Source: Entrophospora sp. SA101 (Eukaryota > Glomeromycota > Glomeromycetes > Entrophosporales > Entrophosporaceae). From it: a DNA stretch of 64,000 nucleotides. The DNA lies in NCBI GenBank assembly GCA_958430865.1, contig CAUDNR010000868.1, positions 46,987 through 110,986 on the forward strand, given 5' to 3'. The position numbers were made by a program, and so were the translations under genes. Below are positions 1-11,428 of this stretch, piece after piece. Under the pieces are notes generated by a model, which was given only the letters and a program-made list of their open reading frames with translations, did no database searches and was not told the DNA's origin. The number at the start of each line of letters is the position of its first letter. Position 1 is the first letter of the stretch.

Positions 1-1154
1 TTGGAGTCACCAAATCTGGAAAACTAAATTAAAATCACTACATACAACTATACTGCTTGATTAGTATTAGAGTTTCTTTTTGAATAAGAGTTTATTCGAA
101 TTATTTGTATAAAACGAGTAATTCGAATATTTCAAACAAAATGAATAAACTACAATTATTCAAATTAGCATAGTTAGCGTAATCACAATATGCGTAATTG
201 CAAAAAATGTTTGTAGATGGTTTCCTAAAAGTAACAAAGCCTCTTGGAAGGTGACGATGGGTTATTTCGTAAACTAAAGAAGGCAATTAACACCACCATT
301 AGATGAAATTTTGGTACCAAATGATACTGATTTTGTGCTTGATATAGTGGTAGTATCAGATTGTCTCTGGACATGAATGCAACTTGCTTCTTTTACAATC
401 TACTGCTCTTGATGTTGTGGTTGCTCCAAGACTTGTATCTACCGAACCTAAACAGAATGCAAGGTCAAATTTAAAAGAGTTAATTTTGTATTATTTAATG
501 AAGCAAGTAAGGTTTGATTCATTTTGTCGACACCCATTTCATCGAATGTTTGTTATGTCGAATGTTCATTTCGTCAAAAATTATTTCGTCACAGAAAAAA
601 AAACTTCATTAAACAAATTATTTTCTACTGATTTTCTGGGTTCTGTGTTAATGTAATAATAATGCATCACTACTACATTATCATAAATCAATTAAGTTGA
701 TTGATTGATGGATGGATTGATCATCAAAAAAAAGCTTACTGTAATTTTGCAAGTGATAAAGAATTATATTTTAATCTACTAGTTTCATACATTGTAGAAC
801 TTATTTTTTCATTTCCATCAACGATGCTAACGTTAGTACTATTACGAACTATATAACCCTTTAATAAAAGTTCTTCTCTACCTTTTAAATATGCCTTAAA
901 ATGTTTAAATCCCTTTTTAATTTTTAACATTTAGCATATTTTCAAAGCTTGAATTGTTATTTTGTATTTTTTAAAAAAAAACCTTTAAACAACCAACTGT
1001 AAGACAATCCAAAAGAAATGCTGATAATCGTGCACTCACTGACTATATGGCAACACTTTGATTACCATCACCGTCAACAATATTAGTAGCTATCATTGTT
1101 TACTTTAACGAAATTTAAAAAATTAATAAATAAAATAATTTCATCATATCTATC
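1..1154. other. Gene-poor leading region
   Basis: I see no supported gene here. The stretch around 61-200 carries TTCGAATTATTYG-type degenerate repeats that recur at 32.5 and 35.7 kb. The stretch around 510-600 repeats ATTTCGTC/ATTTCATCGAATG motifs, probably transposon debris. Short open frames at 384-656 (+) and 736-930 (-) have no recognisable domain and no clear splice partners. Confidence 0.5.
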
Positions 1155-1272
1155 AGCTACGGCCATACATAGTGAAAAGCACCGGAACCCGTCCGATCTC
1201 CGAAGTTAAACCACTAATGGCCCAGTCAGTACTATGGTTGGGGACAACATGGGAATACTGGGTGTCGTAGCT
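1155..1272 (+). rRNA. 5S ribosomal RNA
   Basis: This is a complete 5S rRNA gene of about 118 nt. The 5' end AGCTACGGCCATAC pairs with the 3' end GTCGTAGCT to form helix I. The conserved core CCCGTCCGATCTCCGAAGTTAA is followed by the CCAGTCAGTACTATGGTTGG and GGGAATACTGGGTG segments typical of eukaryotic 5S. The internal control region (A-box-like and C-box-like segments) lies within the gene, so no upstream promoter is needed for Pol III. It stands alone in an intergenic stretch, with no other rRNA gene in the window, which fits the dispersed rRNA genes of Glomeromycotina. Confidence 0.96.
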
Positions 1273-1280
1273 TTTTTTTT
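1272..1280 (+). terminator. Pol III oligo-T terminator of the 5S gene
   Basis: A run of nine T residues begins at the last base of the 5S gene, which is the expected RNA polymerase III stop signal. Confidence 0.85.
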
Positions 1281-1367
1281 TATTCATTAATAAATGCGTG
1301 AGAAAATATTAATATATATAAAATAAATATAATAATCATTCTTTACAAATTTTTTTTATTTTTTGAA

Positions 1368-2238
1368 ATGGAACTTCAAGGCTCTTGTCATTGTGGAAAA
1401 GTTAAATTCAAAGTAAAGTCTAATACACCTGTACCATATATGAGATGTTATTGGTAATATTAATAAAAGTTTGAATTTTTGAATATATTAATATGCTTGC
1501 TTACCACCTAAAAATAATCATATTTTCAAGTTCCATATGCCGTAAACTTGATGGTGGAGGTGGATATAGTATTAATATTATGGGATTGGTAATTAATTAG
1601 TTAATTTAGATCATGATTTCTTTTTTTGATAAATTTATAATGGTTTTTTTTTGTTTTAGAATGATACACTTGAAGTTGACGGAATGGAAAATGTCAAGAC
1701 ATATTAGTATGTATTGAATAATTATTTATGATAACTAATAAATATTGTTTTCTTTTGTAGAAGTTATCGTGGAATTAAGGATAAATCTTTACCTAAAAAA
1801 CAACAAGAGGAATGGTAAATCATAATCATAATCACAATAATATTAATAATAATAATAATAAATTTAGATTTTATTTTGCTTAAATAGTGGAAATAGAAGA
1901 TCATTTTGTAAAGAATGTGTGCATTTTTATGGGCCTATGATCCAAAATATTCTGAATGGGTTAGTTATTTATTTATTTATTTTGTAGTTAAATACTCACT
2001 TACATTTATAATATAAACAATTTACTTTTTTAAAAAAAAACATTCACACAAAGTGCTATCCGTTTGCATCTGCAATTGACACACCACTGCCAAAACCCAA
2101 AAGATTGGTTTGTATAATGTTAAAGATAAAGCTGATTGGGCTGAAGTTCCTGATTCAAGTGAAGCTGACTTATTTGATGAATATCCTGATAAATCAATTG
2201 AAGGCTGGCATAAAGCTAATAATCAATGGATCAAATAA
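1368..2238 (+). pseudogene. GFA/CENP-V family protein, frameshifted
   Basis: The gene encodes a glutathione-dependent formaldehyde-activating (GFA)-like zinc protein. Exons read 1368-1453, 1531-1588, 1660-1706, about 1761/1764-1814, 1888-1959 and 2054-2238. The three zinc motifs are visible: CHCG at the N-terminus, CSICRK formed across the first intron, and FCKEC in exon 5. The product would be about 150 aa, usual for the family. Two single-base deletions break the frame, one at about 1917-1922 (after FCKEC; the rest reads AFLWAYDPKYSEW in another frame) and one at about 2098-2110 (before NVKDKADWAEVPDSSEADLF). The exon 3/4 junction also gives a TAA unless an acceptor 3 nt downstream is used. 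The 3' end reads in a good frame to a TAA at 2236-2238. It is either a recent pseudogene or carries assembly indels, since one site lies in an A-run. Confidence 0.75.
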
Positions 2239-2349
2239 TTTTATAATTACAATTATAAATAAATAAATGTCATTCTTCTTATGAGTGCCTTTTTTACCAG
2301 TGAAAATATGATCCTTATATCAAGTTAATCTCATGTTTCCTTTATCCCT

Positions 2350-2494
2350 GTTGTGCGTGAAAATGAAATCTATGTGAACTTGCAATTCACATACGTGAAA
2401 TTCAAATTAACCAATTAGAATTTCATATCCAAACACTCCATCCCAAAATTTTAATTATAAATTTTGATTTCACAGTTTCAATTTCACATACAAC
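2350..2494. mobile_element. MITE with GTTGTGCGTGAAA terminal inverted repeats
   Basis: This is a 145-bp non-coding element. The left end GTTGTGCGTGAAAATGAAA is the imperfect reverse complement of the right end TTTCAATTTCACATACAAC. The direct repeat ATCCCT flanks both sides and is a candidate 6-bp target duplication. A second copy lies at 17751-17880 and a one-ended relic at about 39590-39651. Confidence 0.7.
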
Positions 2495-3356
2495 ATCCCT
2501 AACTTAATATTAATATTTTCCTTAGTGTGAAAAAGGTATTCTTTCTTGCACAAAATATAACTTTTTGAAAATATATAGTAGGACTCTGTGTAAACTTTAA
2601 TATTAATATTTAGCTAAATTTTATAAAGGTTTTATTATAAATTAACTCACAAAATATATTTTATTAAAACATCATCTAAATAAATTTTTATTAAAGCATC
2701 ATCCGATTAAATAAATACATTTTTATTTCTTTATAATAACCAACATGTAAGCATTATTTATATAGGCATATTGTAACAAAACCAGGCAAAGTGAACACAA
2801 TGGGATTACTTTTGATATCATCCTCCTCTTCGGATTGATAAAACTTCTATATACTGTATAATAAACATTATTATAAATAAAAGATAAAAAATCATTTATC
2901 TTCACATACAAATTCATCATGATAATATAGATCACGCACCATTTTGAAGCAAAATACCTGGTTCGTAAAAATTACATCTTCATTGGAGTATGAAATGATG
3001 TTTGCTTCATTTTTTTTCTACTGGTAGAAACTCCATTTTTTTTGATATTATATAAATATCAATATGTTCTTCACGTGCCCTTCAGGCACGTGAAAAAAAG
3101 AATATTGACTATAGGAAGTGTAGGAGGTATCTGATAAATGAATTATCAGGCAGAAATAAAAAATTCTATATTCTTATTATTAAATGATAAACTGATTGTA
3201 TCACATGATTATAATATCAAGTTGCAAAAATAAGTTTGTCTATTTCTGCCAGTGATTACATAGGGACCTACTTGATAATTAATTTTATTCGCATAAAAAA
3301 ACTTTATTGGTGTGTGACAAAAGAAAGTTGACTTATAATAAATAAATCTATTAAAG
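2495..3356. other. Intergenic, with a perfect CACGTG hairpin
   Basis: There is no gene. Positions 3071-3093 form a hairpin, TCACGTGCC then a 5-nt loop then GGCACGTGA, continuing as an imperfect stem on both sides. It lies about 265 bp upstream of the CREG-like start codon and could be a transposon relic or a regulatory hairpin. The short frame 2723-2935 (-) is low complexity. Confidence 0.45.
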
Positions 3357-3582
3357 ATGAAATATTTTTCCATTAATAATTTGTTATTGATATTAATAAT
3401 AATTAGTTGCGAAAAAATAATTATCAATGTTGAAACAAGAGGAATTACAGAAACTAAAGAGGACGCAGCGAGAATAGCAAGAAATTTGGTAAATGAAACA
3501 GGATATGGAACTCTTGTTACTATTATGAGCGAAAATGAAGATCATATGAAAGGTGAAATTATCATGTATATATTTATTCTTA

Positions 3583-3661
<79 letters not shown>

Positions 3662-4476
3662 TTTTAAGGATATCCAATTGGACTTCTTGAATATTTATCA
3701 GATGATTGTCCATCCACTGGAGATCCATTATTACTTTTGAGTCATGTACAGGTAAAAGAAAGGAGGGATGAAAATAAGGGAAGGGATGATTGAAAAATTA
3801 CAAATATACTAAACCATGAATTTACTGTATGTATGGAAAAAAGCTAAATGTTCGCAATGCTTTTGATGATGGACTGAGAGCTTCTCTGTCGATTCGTAAA
3901 TTAAGTTCCAAGAAATCATTTTTTCCTTTCGCTGAACCAAGATTAAATTTATTTGGTAAAATAACAAGGGTTAACGAGAGTGAGGTAAATATAACAAGTA
4001 TTGATTAATTAATTAATTAATTAATTAATTATATTTATTATTATTATTGGGAGAAAAGGAATTCTAATATTTAAATTAATTAGGAGAATGATGTTAAAAA
4101 TTGTTATCTAGAGAAACATCCAAAAGCTCGTTATTGGTAAGGATGTCTTTTCTTTTCATGCTAATGATGGTGATGATAATCAAGAACATTATCAATTCGT
4201 TAACTTCTTAAATGATTATGGCAATTATTAGGCTTCCTGGCAAAGTTCATTCATTTCATTTCTATCGATTTAAAGTTCAAGATATTTATTTTATTGGAGG
4301 TTTTGGGGGGTAATTTGCTAATAATTTTATTGACTGATTGATTGAGATTGGTAATTAATAAGTTAATAACTTTGTTATATGTCATAAAAAGTCTTCATTA
4401 TATAGGATTTATTGAAGAGAAACTATATCATGAGACAACTCTAGATGGTGGTTCTGATGATATTTGTGAAGAATGA
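3357..4476 (+). CDS. CREG-like secreted FMN-binding split-barrel protein
   Basis: The product is related to CREG (cellular repressor of E1A-stimulated genes), a secreted or endolysosomal glycoprotein with a pyridoxamine-oxidase-like split barrel. Exons are 3357-3552, 3669-3751, 3844-3984, 4084-4136, about 4229-4299 and 4406-4476, giving about 205 aa. A hydrophobic signal peptide (about residues 4-19) comes first. The hallmark AARIARNLVNETGYGTLVTI follows, then a G-YPIGLLEYLSDDCPSTGDP block, FGKITRVNESE, YLEKHPKARYW and the C-terminal FHFYRFKVQDIYFIGGF, all in CREG order. N-glycosylation sequons NET and NES are present. The exon 5 donor is uncertain: a donor at 4300 (GTTTTG) gives the clean IGGF join, whereas a donor at 4310 would lead to a stop. 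Intron 1 carries a long AAT microsatellite. No frameshift is seen. Confidence 0.85.
3585..3660. repeat. (AAT)n microsatellite in CREG intron 1
   Basis: About 25 uninterrupted AAT units lie between the donor at 3553 and the acceptor at 3668. The minus-strand poly-leucine frame across it is an artefact of the repeat. Confidence 0.95.
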
Positions 4477-4851
4477 TTGAAAGTACAAATATGCATACAT
4501 GCACGTGTAACTTATTAATGTGTGTTTACTTTTCTTATGAATGGATGTTTTTTGTTTTTCTTGATCACGTGTATACTTTCATTTTTAAGAAAAAATTGTT
4601 TTTTACCTTTTTTATAATTATTATTAAAAAAAATGTAACAATATTAAATTCTTGTTTGTTATTTATTAGTTTGTATCTTATAAATAAGCATAAAAAAGCA
4701 GATAAATAGCGCGTCACTTTATAAAACTATTTTATTTCCCATATATATATGCATGCTTATTATTTCAAAAACAATCAGAAAATTTTCTTCATTTTATTCT
4801 GCATGAACTTTTCCCACTAACGCAGCAACAATCGCAACAACGAAAACAAAA

Positions 4852-5829
4852 ATGGATTTAATTTCACAACATGACGATGAAGAGAGTTCTAATGAGAATT
4901 TAATTCTTCATCTTACAACAGAATTTAAAAAGCCTTTTACAGGCTGGGACTTTTCATATCTTAAAGGTCGCATGGAAGAAAATTCCGGATCTTTAGGTTG
5001 GAATTATGAAAATACCGTGAGAAGTTTGTTACCACATCATAAAGGGCTTTTAGATATGGGAACTGGTAGCGGTGAATTTCTTGCTTCTTTGAGTCCTTTA
5101 CCTCCAGATACTTGTGCAACAGAAGGTTGGGCTCCCAATATTGATATTGCAAGAAAACGTTTAAAACCTTTAGGAGTAACAGTTACAGGTAATTATGATA
5201 TGACAATAATAGTTCAATCAATATTAATTTATTACAATTATTAATCGTTAATAATAAAAAAGCAAAGGAACAAAATGATACAAATGATTGGAATCTATCA
5301 TTCTTTTTTATCGATTTAATCAGTTAATTAATTTAATTCATTCATTTATTTATACAAATAACATTTAGCAATTACCGATTATGACGTTAGATTACCAATT
5401 AATGATGCAAGGTTTGATTTGATAATTAATAGACATGAACCATATATTATCTATGAAGTACATAGGCTCCTTAAACAAAATGGCATATTTGTGACACAAC
5501 AAGTTGGAGAAAGGGATAATATAGAAATAAATAAATTATTAGGTGCACCAGAACATCTTGGTTATCGTGAATGGCATTTAGAACAAGCTTGTAGTGAAAT
5601 GGTCAAGGCGGGATTCACCATACTTGAGAAACAAGAGGCTTTTATAGAGACAAAATTTTATGATGTTGGTGCAATTGTTTACTATTTAAGAGCTATTCCA
5701 TGGCAAATTGAGGATTTTTCAGTGGAAAAGTATTCTGAACAATTGATAAATTTACATCACAAAATTCAGAATGAAGGTTACCTTTCTGTAGAAAGTCATA
5801 GATTTTTCATAATTGCAAGAAAAATTTAA
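4852..5829 (+). CDS. Class I SAM-dependent methyltransferase
   Basis: Two exons, 4852-5188 and 5369-5829, join with a split Ala codon to give 265 aa. The SAM-binding motif I is LLDMGTGSGEFL at about residues 65-76. An acidic-residue strand follows (CATEGWAPNIDIARKRL), then a motif-IV region ARFDLIINRHEPYIIYEVHRLLKQNG where the 'EVHRLLKQNGIFVTQQVG' strand matches the class I fold. The N-terminal WNYENTVRSLLP segment resembles small bacterial-type methyltransferases acting on rRNA or small molecules. The substrate cannot be read from the sequence. The start was chosen because it is the first ATG in frame after a stretch lacking coding character. The single 180-bp intron shows it is a nuclear gene. 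Confidence 0.8.
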
Positions 5830-6577
5830 ATTTAATTACGTTAATTTATTTTTAGAAAGGACTTTTTATTTTACAAAATCACCCCAAAAAATATTTATAT
5901 GCACATATTTAATTATTAATACTTTTTATTTATTATAATCATAATCATGATCATTTTATTTAATATATATTTTTTTTTCAAAAAAAATATTAGTGTCAAT
6001 TCTTATTCTAATTTTATTATTGAGTAGGCGAGAAAAAGAAAATGAGATAATGAAAAAATAATAAAATTTTGTTTTTTATTATTTGTTCAAATAAAATTAT
6101 AACAAGGACAACTATAAATATTACTAAAATTATTCGTCATGAAATGTAATTTTACAACAACTCTGATTTTTGAACTTAATAAAGAATTGGGTTTATTAAT
6201 TGTTGAATGAAATCAATCAGAGAAAAGTTCAAGGTTTTATTTATGTTTATTATAACGATATTTGCTATAATAAGCTTCATTTATTATTTGTACATATTAA
6301 TATAAATTTACAAATTCATAATAAAATAATAACTAATAAAAATATAACTAATAAAAGAATTTAATTAAATTCAGAAGGGAATTAGTAAAAATAAAAAAAA
6401 TGTTCAGTTAAAAACCGTAAAATTAATCCAGTCAAGCTTATGAGATCAGTAAATGATCAAAAAATTAATGATATCCAATAATGTATACAAAATCCAAATT
6501 ATAAAATTGGCACAATCAATTGTTCTGAATTTGTGATGGAACCTTTCTTTATTAATATGTATATATATATAGGCCTG
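5830..6577. other. Intergenic between convergent genes
   Basis: This 748-bp AT-rich stretch lies between the 3' ends of the methyltransferase and the hydrolase-phosphatase gene. I see no coding exon or RNA gene. It presumably holds both 3' UTRs. Confidence 0.6.
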
Positions 6578-9302
6578 CTATATATTTTTGTAATTACCAA
6601 TTGGCGAAGACAATTTATTACCATTCTCGCCGTTATTATTATTGTTGCTATTTGATGATGATCTGTTAGATGAGGAAGGAAAGATAATTGGTGCTGATAT
6701 ATTATTAGAAGATATATCTTTAGTAAGATTATGATGTTGAATTATATATTTATTCAGATTATGCTGATTGTGATTAATTATATTGTTAAATTGCACATGT
6801 GGATTCATTCGAAGAGGTGGTTCATATCTTAGAAATAATTCATCCTTGAAATGACGATGTCTAAAATAATAACATACAATCAATCAGCCAGCCAGATAAT
6901 TAACAAAACTTCAAAGACAATATATACACACAAACTTACCTGATACCAGTTGGTTTTCTTGCTTCTTCAAAATATTTGATAGCGTCTGCAACTGTTAAAT
7001 GTAATTCTTCGATTAAATAAGAACAGATCATGAATCCTGTTCGATTAAACCTATAGCACATGCACACATGCATACACATAGATATGTTAATCATAAAAAA
7101 ATAAAAACCAGTTCCAATAGAATAAAATTCTACTCTGTGAAAAAAATTACAAACCCATAGTGACAATGCACAACAATTTGTTTATCTGGTTTCTTATTCC
7201 AAGCTTCTTTTGCTATTTGAATAAATTTTCTAACCTCATCACGTGAAGGTGGAATTTTACTAGCTGTACTGAATTTTATGTAAGTGATATGAGAATTGTC
7301 AAAGTCACTTGTTCGATATGGTGGTGAATCTTTTGTTATATCTAAAATACTGCGTGTTGAATTAATAATAACAATAACAATATATTAAATTAATATCTCA
7401 TTTTTTTTCCAATAAAGTGAAAAGAAATAAAACCAAGTTCAAAGAAAGTTTGAATACGGATTTATAGATTGTTGAATTGATTTGATAGATTACAATCCTA
7501 TTTCCGGGTGCCGTGCAATAAAAGCCGTCGGACAATGTTCTTCATCATTCTGACGCATAACCTTTTTTATAAAAAGGTGATTAATTTTTCATGTATATAT
7601 TAAATCATAATGAGTAATGAGGAACAATTATCAGATACATACTTTCATTGCTCTAAAACCTGTGTTATTGACAGTAATTTCTGATATAATAGGTGTTTGT
7701 TTCCACTAAATATATATAATTTTTAAATATATATCATAACAACAAGATGAATGATGATGATGTGATATCAAACCTTTTCATAATTTTTCATTGACCATTT
7801 ATTTTCGTCTTTGGTTTCGTAGATTATTTGCCATGCTGGATCCAATGTTGCAAGTCTGCATTCATTTATAAGGAACTGATTAATTATACGATTTAACAAT
7901 TCCGGTTTTTCCAACATTGGAACATGACCTGATTCTTGAATGATAACAGGCTGTGGTGATGCGCCTACTTTATTATTCCATTCATGTATAAGTGCCATTT
8001 CGCTAGGTGGTGTAACTTCATCCTTGAAAAAAAAGTTAAATAAGTTTGATAACCATTACAAAATTTATTTATTAGATTGTAACTAACCGCTTGACCAGAA
8101 ATGAGTAATAAAGGACATTCGATAGCATCTATATTTTCTCTGGTAAACCATTTCGCTCCCTTTAACATAAATTTATAAACTTGAGTTTTTGATTGTTTAT
8201 TCCATAGAAGTTGCTTTGATCTAATCATATCATTTGCAGTTTTGCTTAGCATGCGATTAACACTTGTAGAATGAGTCCCACCTCGACGATCCAATATACG
8301 TAAAATATTAAATATAATATCAGGTATTGATTGAATTCTTCGCTGTCGTTCCAGATCTTTTTCGGTTATTTGAGCTTTTACCGAAATAAGTGTCAAAGCT
8401 TTTATAGATTGTTTTACACGTTGGTACAAAAAAGTACCCAAGCAACAACCATAAGAATGACAAATCAATACCGTATTATCACTTGGATAACGTCTTAGTA
8501 ATTCTATTAGATCTTCCACTAATGATTCCGTAGTATAATCTTCTAGCCTTTAGTATTGTCATTATTATTATTAATAATGTTATAAATGATGTATAAAATA
8601 TTTATTATTACGAGTATATATCTTTTTTTACCTTCTTGATACTTCACTTTTCCCACATCCAACCAAATCAATAGCTAAAACATTTGCAGTCGATGAGAAA
8701 TATTCAATTTGATATTCCCATTGTGCTGCCTTTTTTTTATAGAATACAATAATAAAAGAACAAAGAAGGGTAATTAAGTGGTAAATCATTATGATCAATT
8801 GTTAATCGTATATTATAATCAGCGAGAATAAGCAACCTGGCCACCTAATCCGTGAATAAATAAAATTAATGGCACTTTTGCACCAAGTTCATGTATAATG
8901 TGAACGATCCGAATTCGTTTATTCCTGATGTTTACAAATTGCGTATGCTTCTGAATGATGTTAGATGGTTCATTATCATCTATAAGACCATTTTGAATTG
9001 ATGATAATGGCAGTTGTAATAATGATTATGATATTTAGGATAAATATATTTATTTATAATAATAACAAAAAAAAAAAAAAAATAGGAAACTTCATAATTT
9101 TGTTATTGTCTTGAAACTTGCCCTTTTCAATTTTTTTATAAATATTGAACAGTAAACTAGTCAAAATTAAAGCAAATCCTGTAAAAGCTAATGGTAAAAA
9201 GTAATTAACATTCAAATGTTGAAATGGTGTGGGAAAACTAGAAATAGCTGGAAATTTTTTAATAACATTATTAAAAAAAGGGGAAGAAATAAAAGATTCC
9301 AT
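6578..9302 (-). CDS. Alpha/beta hydrolase fused to CX5R (DUSP/capping-triphosphatase-like) phosphatase
   Basis: Reading from 9302 downward, the exons are: E1 9302 to about 9113 (a TM segment at residues 31-51), E2 ending 8837, E3 8729-8632, E4 8547-8088, E5 8022-7774, E6 7705-7643, E7 7561-7494, E8 7349-7155, E9 7050-6940 and E10 6860-6578. The product is about 620 aa. The hydrolase half shows the oxyanion HGLGGQ, the nucleophile elbow CHSYGC (Ser), the acid in SGQADEVTPPSEM and the His in ESGHVPML. It runs in phase through E5-E7 into a phosphatase whose P-loop HCHYGFNRTG is split by intron 8. The following LIEELHLTVADAIKYFEEARKPTGI resembles the RNA 5'-triphosphatase domain of metazoan capping enzymes. 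A Ser/Asn-rich tail ends the protein. The E1/E2 junction is not resolved. Every other junction keeps frame, so this is one gene, not two. It is tail to tail with the methyltransferase and head to head with the PS synthase. Confidence 0.8.
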
Positions 9303-9482
9303 ATTGTTTTTATAAATTAAATTAGAAATATTTTATTATTATATATTGTTAATTTGGGTTAGTTTACTATTAATATTAAGATGGTCAGTGCTATTACGTC
9401 AATGTTACATCGTACATGTGTATATCATGCTTGACACATAAATAATAAATTTTTTTTCAATTTAAAAAAAAAATTCAAAATT
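9303..9482. promoter_or_regulatory. Bidirectional intergenic promoter region
   Basis: Only 180 bp separate the start codons of the minus-strand hydrolase-phosphatase and the plus-strand phosphatidylserine synthase. The region must therefore hold both 5' UTRs and promoters. It is AT-rich, with no single obvious element. Confidence 0.55.
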
Positions 9483-11428
9483 ATGGCATCTTTCATGGAC
9501 CCAACACTGCAGTCTACCATTAGCAACAATAGTAGTAATAGCAACAGCAGCAACAGTAGTCGTCGTAGCAGCATTGTTAGTGGTAGTATTATAAATAATA
9601 AAGAAGCAATAATAGATCCTTTTGATGCTAGATCTATACCAGTTCAACCAGCTGCATATACAGAAAATGATCCTACGGTTGAATTCTTTTGTATGCTTCA
9701 TAAGAAATCTTCTTTTTTTTTAAGAATGTTATCCCAAACTTATTGATTTTATAAATATGTTATGCTCATAGATCGTCCAAGAACTTTATCAGTACTGTCA
9801 GCAATGTTGATTGGACTACTTTATGTTGCTATGAAACCAGAAATGATTGATACCTCAATTAATATTAAATTGTATGTTAAAAAATTTACTTATAAATATT
9901 AAGTAGTTAATATTCATATTTGTGCTTTTATAATAGTGGAGCCATGGCGGGAGTTGGATTTTTTTTGCTTTTTGCAATGCTACAATTTAGAGATGGGCCA
10001 TTCATTAGACCACATCCAGTAATATGGAGAATTGTATTGGGTTTAGGAGTTTTATATCAAATGTTTTTAGTGTTTCTTCTATTCCAAGTAATTAATTATT
10101 TTCAATTTTATTTTTAATAATTTATCGTTATTAGCTAAATAATCCAAAATTTATATATCATAATATTAATAGAATAAACGTGACGCGAGATACATTTTTG
10201 CAACAATAGATCCATCTTTAGGCAGACCACTTCCTGAACGTTCATATGCTGACAACTGTGAATTAACAATTGAAAATATCAAAGTAAATATATATGTTCG
10301 ATGGGTTTAATAATCATAAGATCTTAAATTAATAAAATTCACATATTTTTTGTTTTGTTGATTTATTAGGATCAGATGGATATTTTCGTTGTTTATCATG
10401 CATCTGGATGGTTTGCCAAGGCATTGGTGCTTCGTGATTATTGGTTTTGTTGGATATTGTCCGTTATGTTTGAGGTGATGGAATATTCGTTACAACATCA
10501 ATTAAATAATTTTGCAGAATGTTGGTGGGATCATGTAAGTTACATATTATTTTTATATATGCCATAGCATATATGAGATTATCATACGCTTCTAGGATAT
10601 TATATATATAAATTTATTCTTACATTACAACTTTAATTTATTAAAGTGGATTTTGGATGTTATAATATGCAATTGGGCTGGTTTATATCTTGGAATGAAA
10701 ACATGTGAATATTTTGAGATGAAGGGTTATTCGTGGAGAGGTATTAAACAAATTCCGTCATTAAAAGGGAAAATGAAACGTACAGTCCAACAGTTCACAC
10801 CGCATCATTGGACAAAATTCGAATGGGGAACAACAAAAAGTTTTAAAAATTATTTAGCCGTCATTGGACTTTTATTTTTGGTATATCTAATGAGCTTCTC
10901 TTTTTATTTTCAAAATGACATTTAATTTTTATAATTTATTAATTTAATTTAAAATTTTCAAATTAGTTTTTACAAACTGATTTGAACGCTTTCTATTTGA
11001 AATATTTATTATGGATACCACCAGAACATCCATTAAATGCATATAGATTTATATTACTTTTTTTTTGTGCAATTCCTGGTACAAGAGAAGCTTATCAATA
11101 TTTAACAGACAAGTAAATGAGATTTTTTTATTGAGTTTCTTTTGAAATTTTACTCAAACATTTTATTTTATTTTATTTCCCATACGAACACTTTAGAGAT
11201 TGTAAAAGACTTGGTCCACAAGCATGGTTGACTATAGCAAATATAATGACAGAATCAGTCATATGTTTTAAATTTGGTAGAGGCGAATTCCCAAATCCAG
11301 CTCCAACGAGTGTAATAATATTTTGGACAATTTTAATAAGTTCATTAGTGATTTATGCAATTTGGCAATTTGGTATACCATATTGGAAAAAGAAAGAGAC
11401 TAAAACACAAAAGATTAAACAAAAATAG
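9483..11428 (+). CDS. Phosphatidylserine synthase, base-exchange (PSS1/2) type
   Basis: The enzyme exchanges serine for the head group of PC or PE in the ER membrane. Eight exons (9483-9690, 9772-9871, 9937-10087, 10173-10283, 10370-10534, 10647-10880, 10967-11112, 11197-11428) sum to 1,347 nt, or 448 aa, close to animal PSS1/2. Family blocks appear in order: [72 protein letters not shown], the [19 protein letters not shown] helix, [16 protein letters not shown] and the [12 protein letters not shown] segment. Several TM helices are evident. The N-terminus is Ser/Asn-rich and cytosolic, and the C-terminus ends in a Lys-rich [13 protein letters not shown] that may retain it in the ER. All splice junctions keep frame and there is no lesion. 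This is not the CDP-DAG-dependent CHO1 type used by yeast. Confidence 0.93.

Noticed and set aside
3393..3728. Minus-strand frame with a long leucine run
   Set aside because: It is the translation of the AAT microsatellite and overlaps the well-supported CREG-like gene.
6936..7166. Stand-alone 76-aa membrane protein starting MSLWVCNFF
   Set aside because: The N-terminal half is the unspliced intron 8 of the hydrolase-phosphatase gene; the C-terminal half is exon 9.
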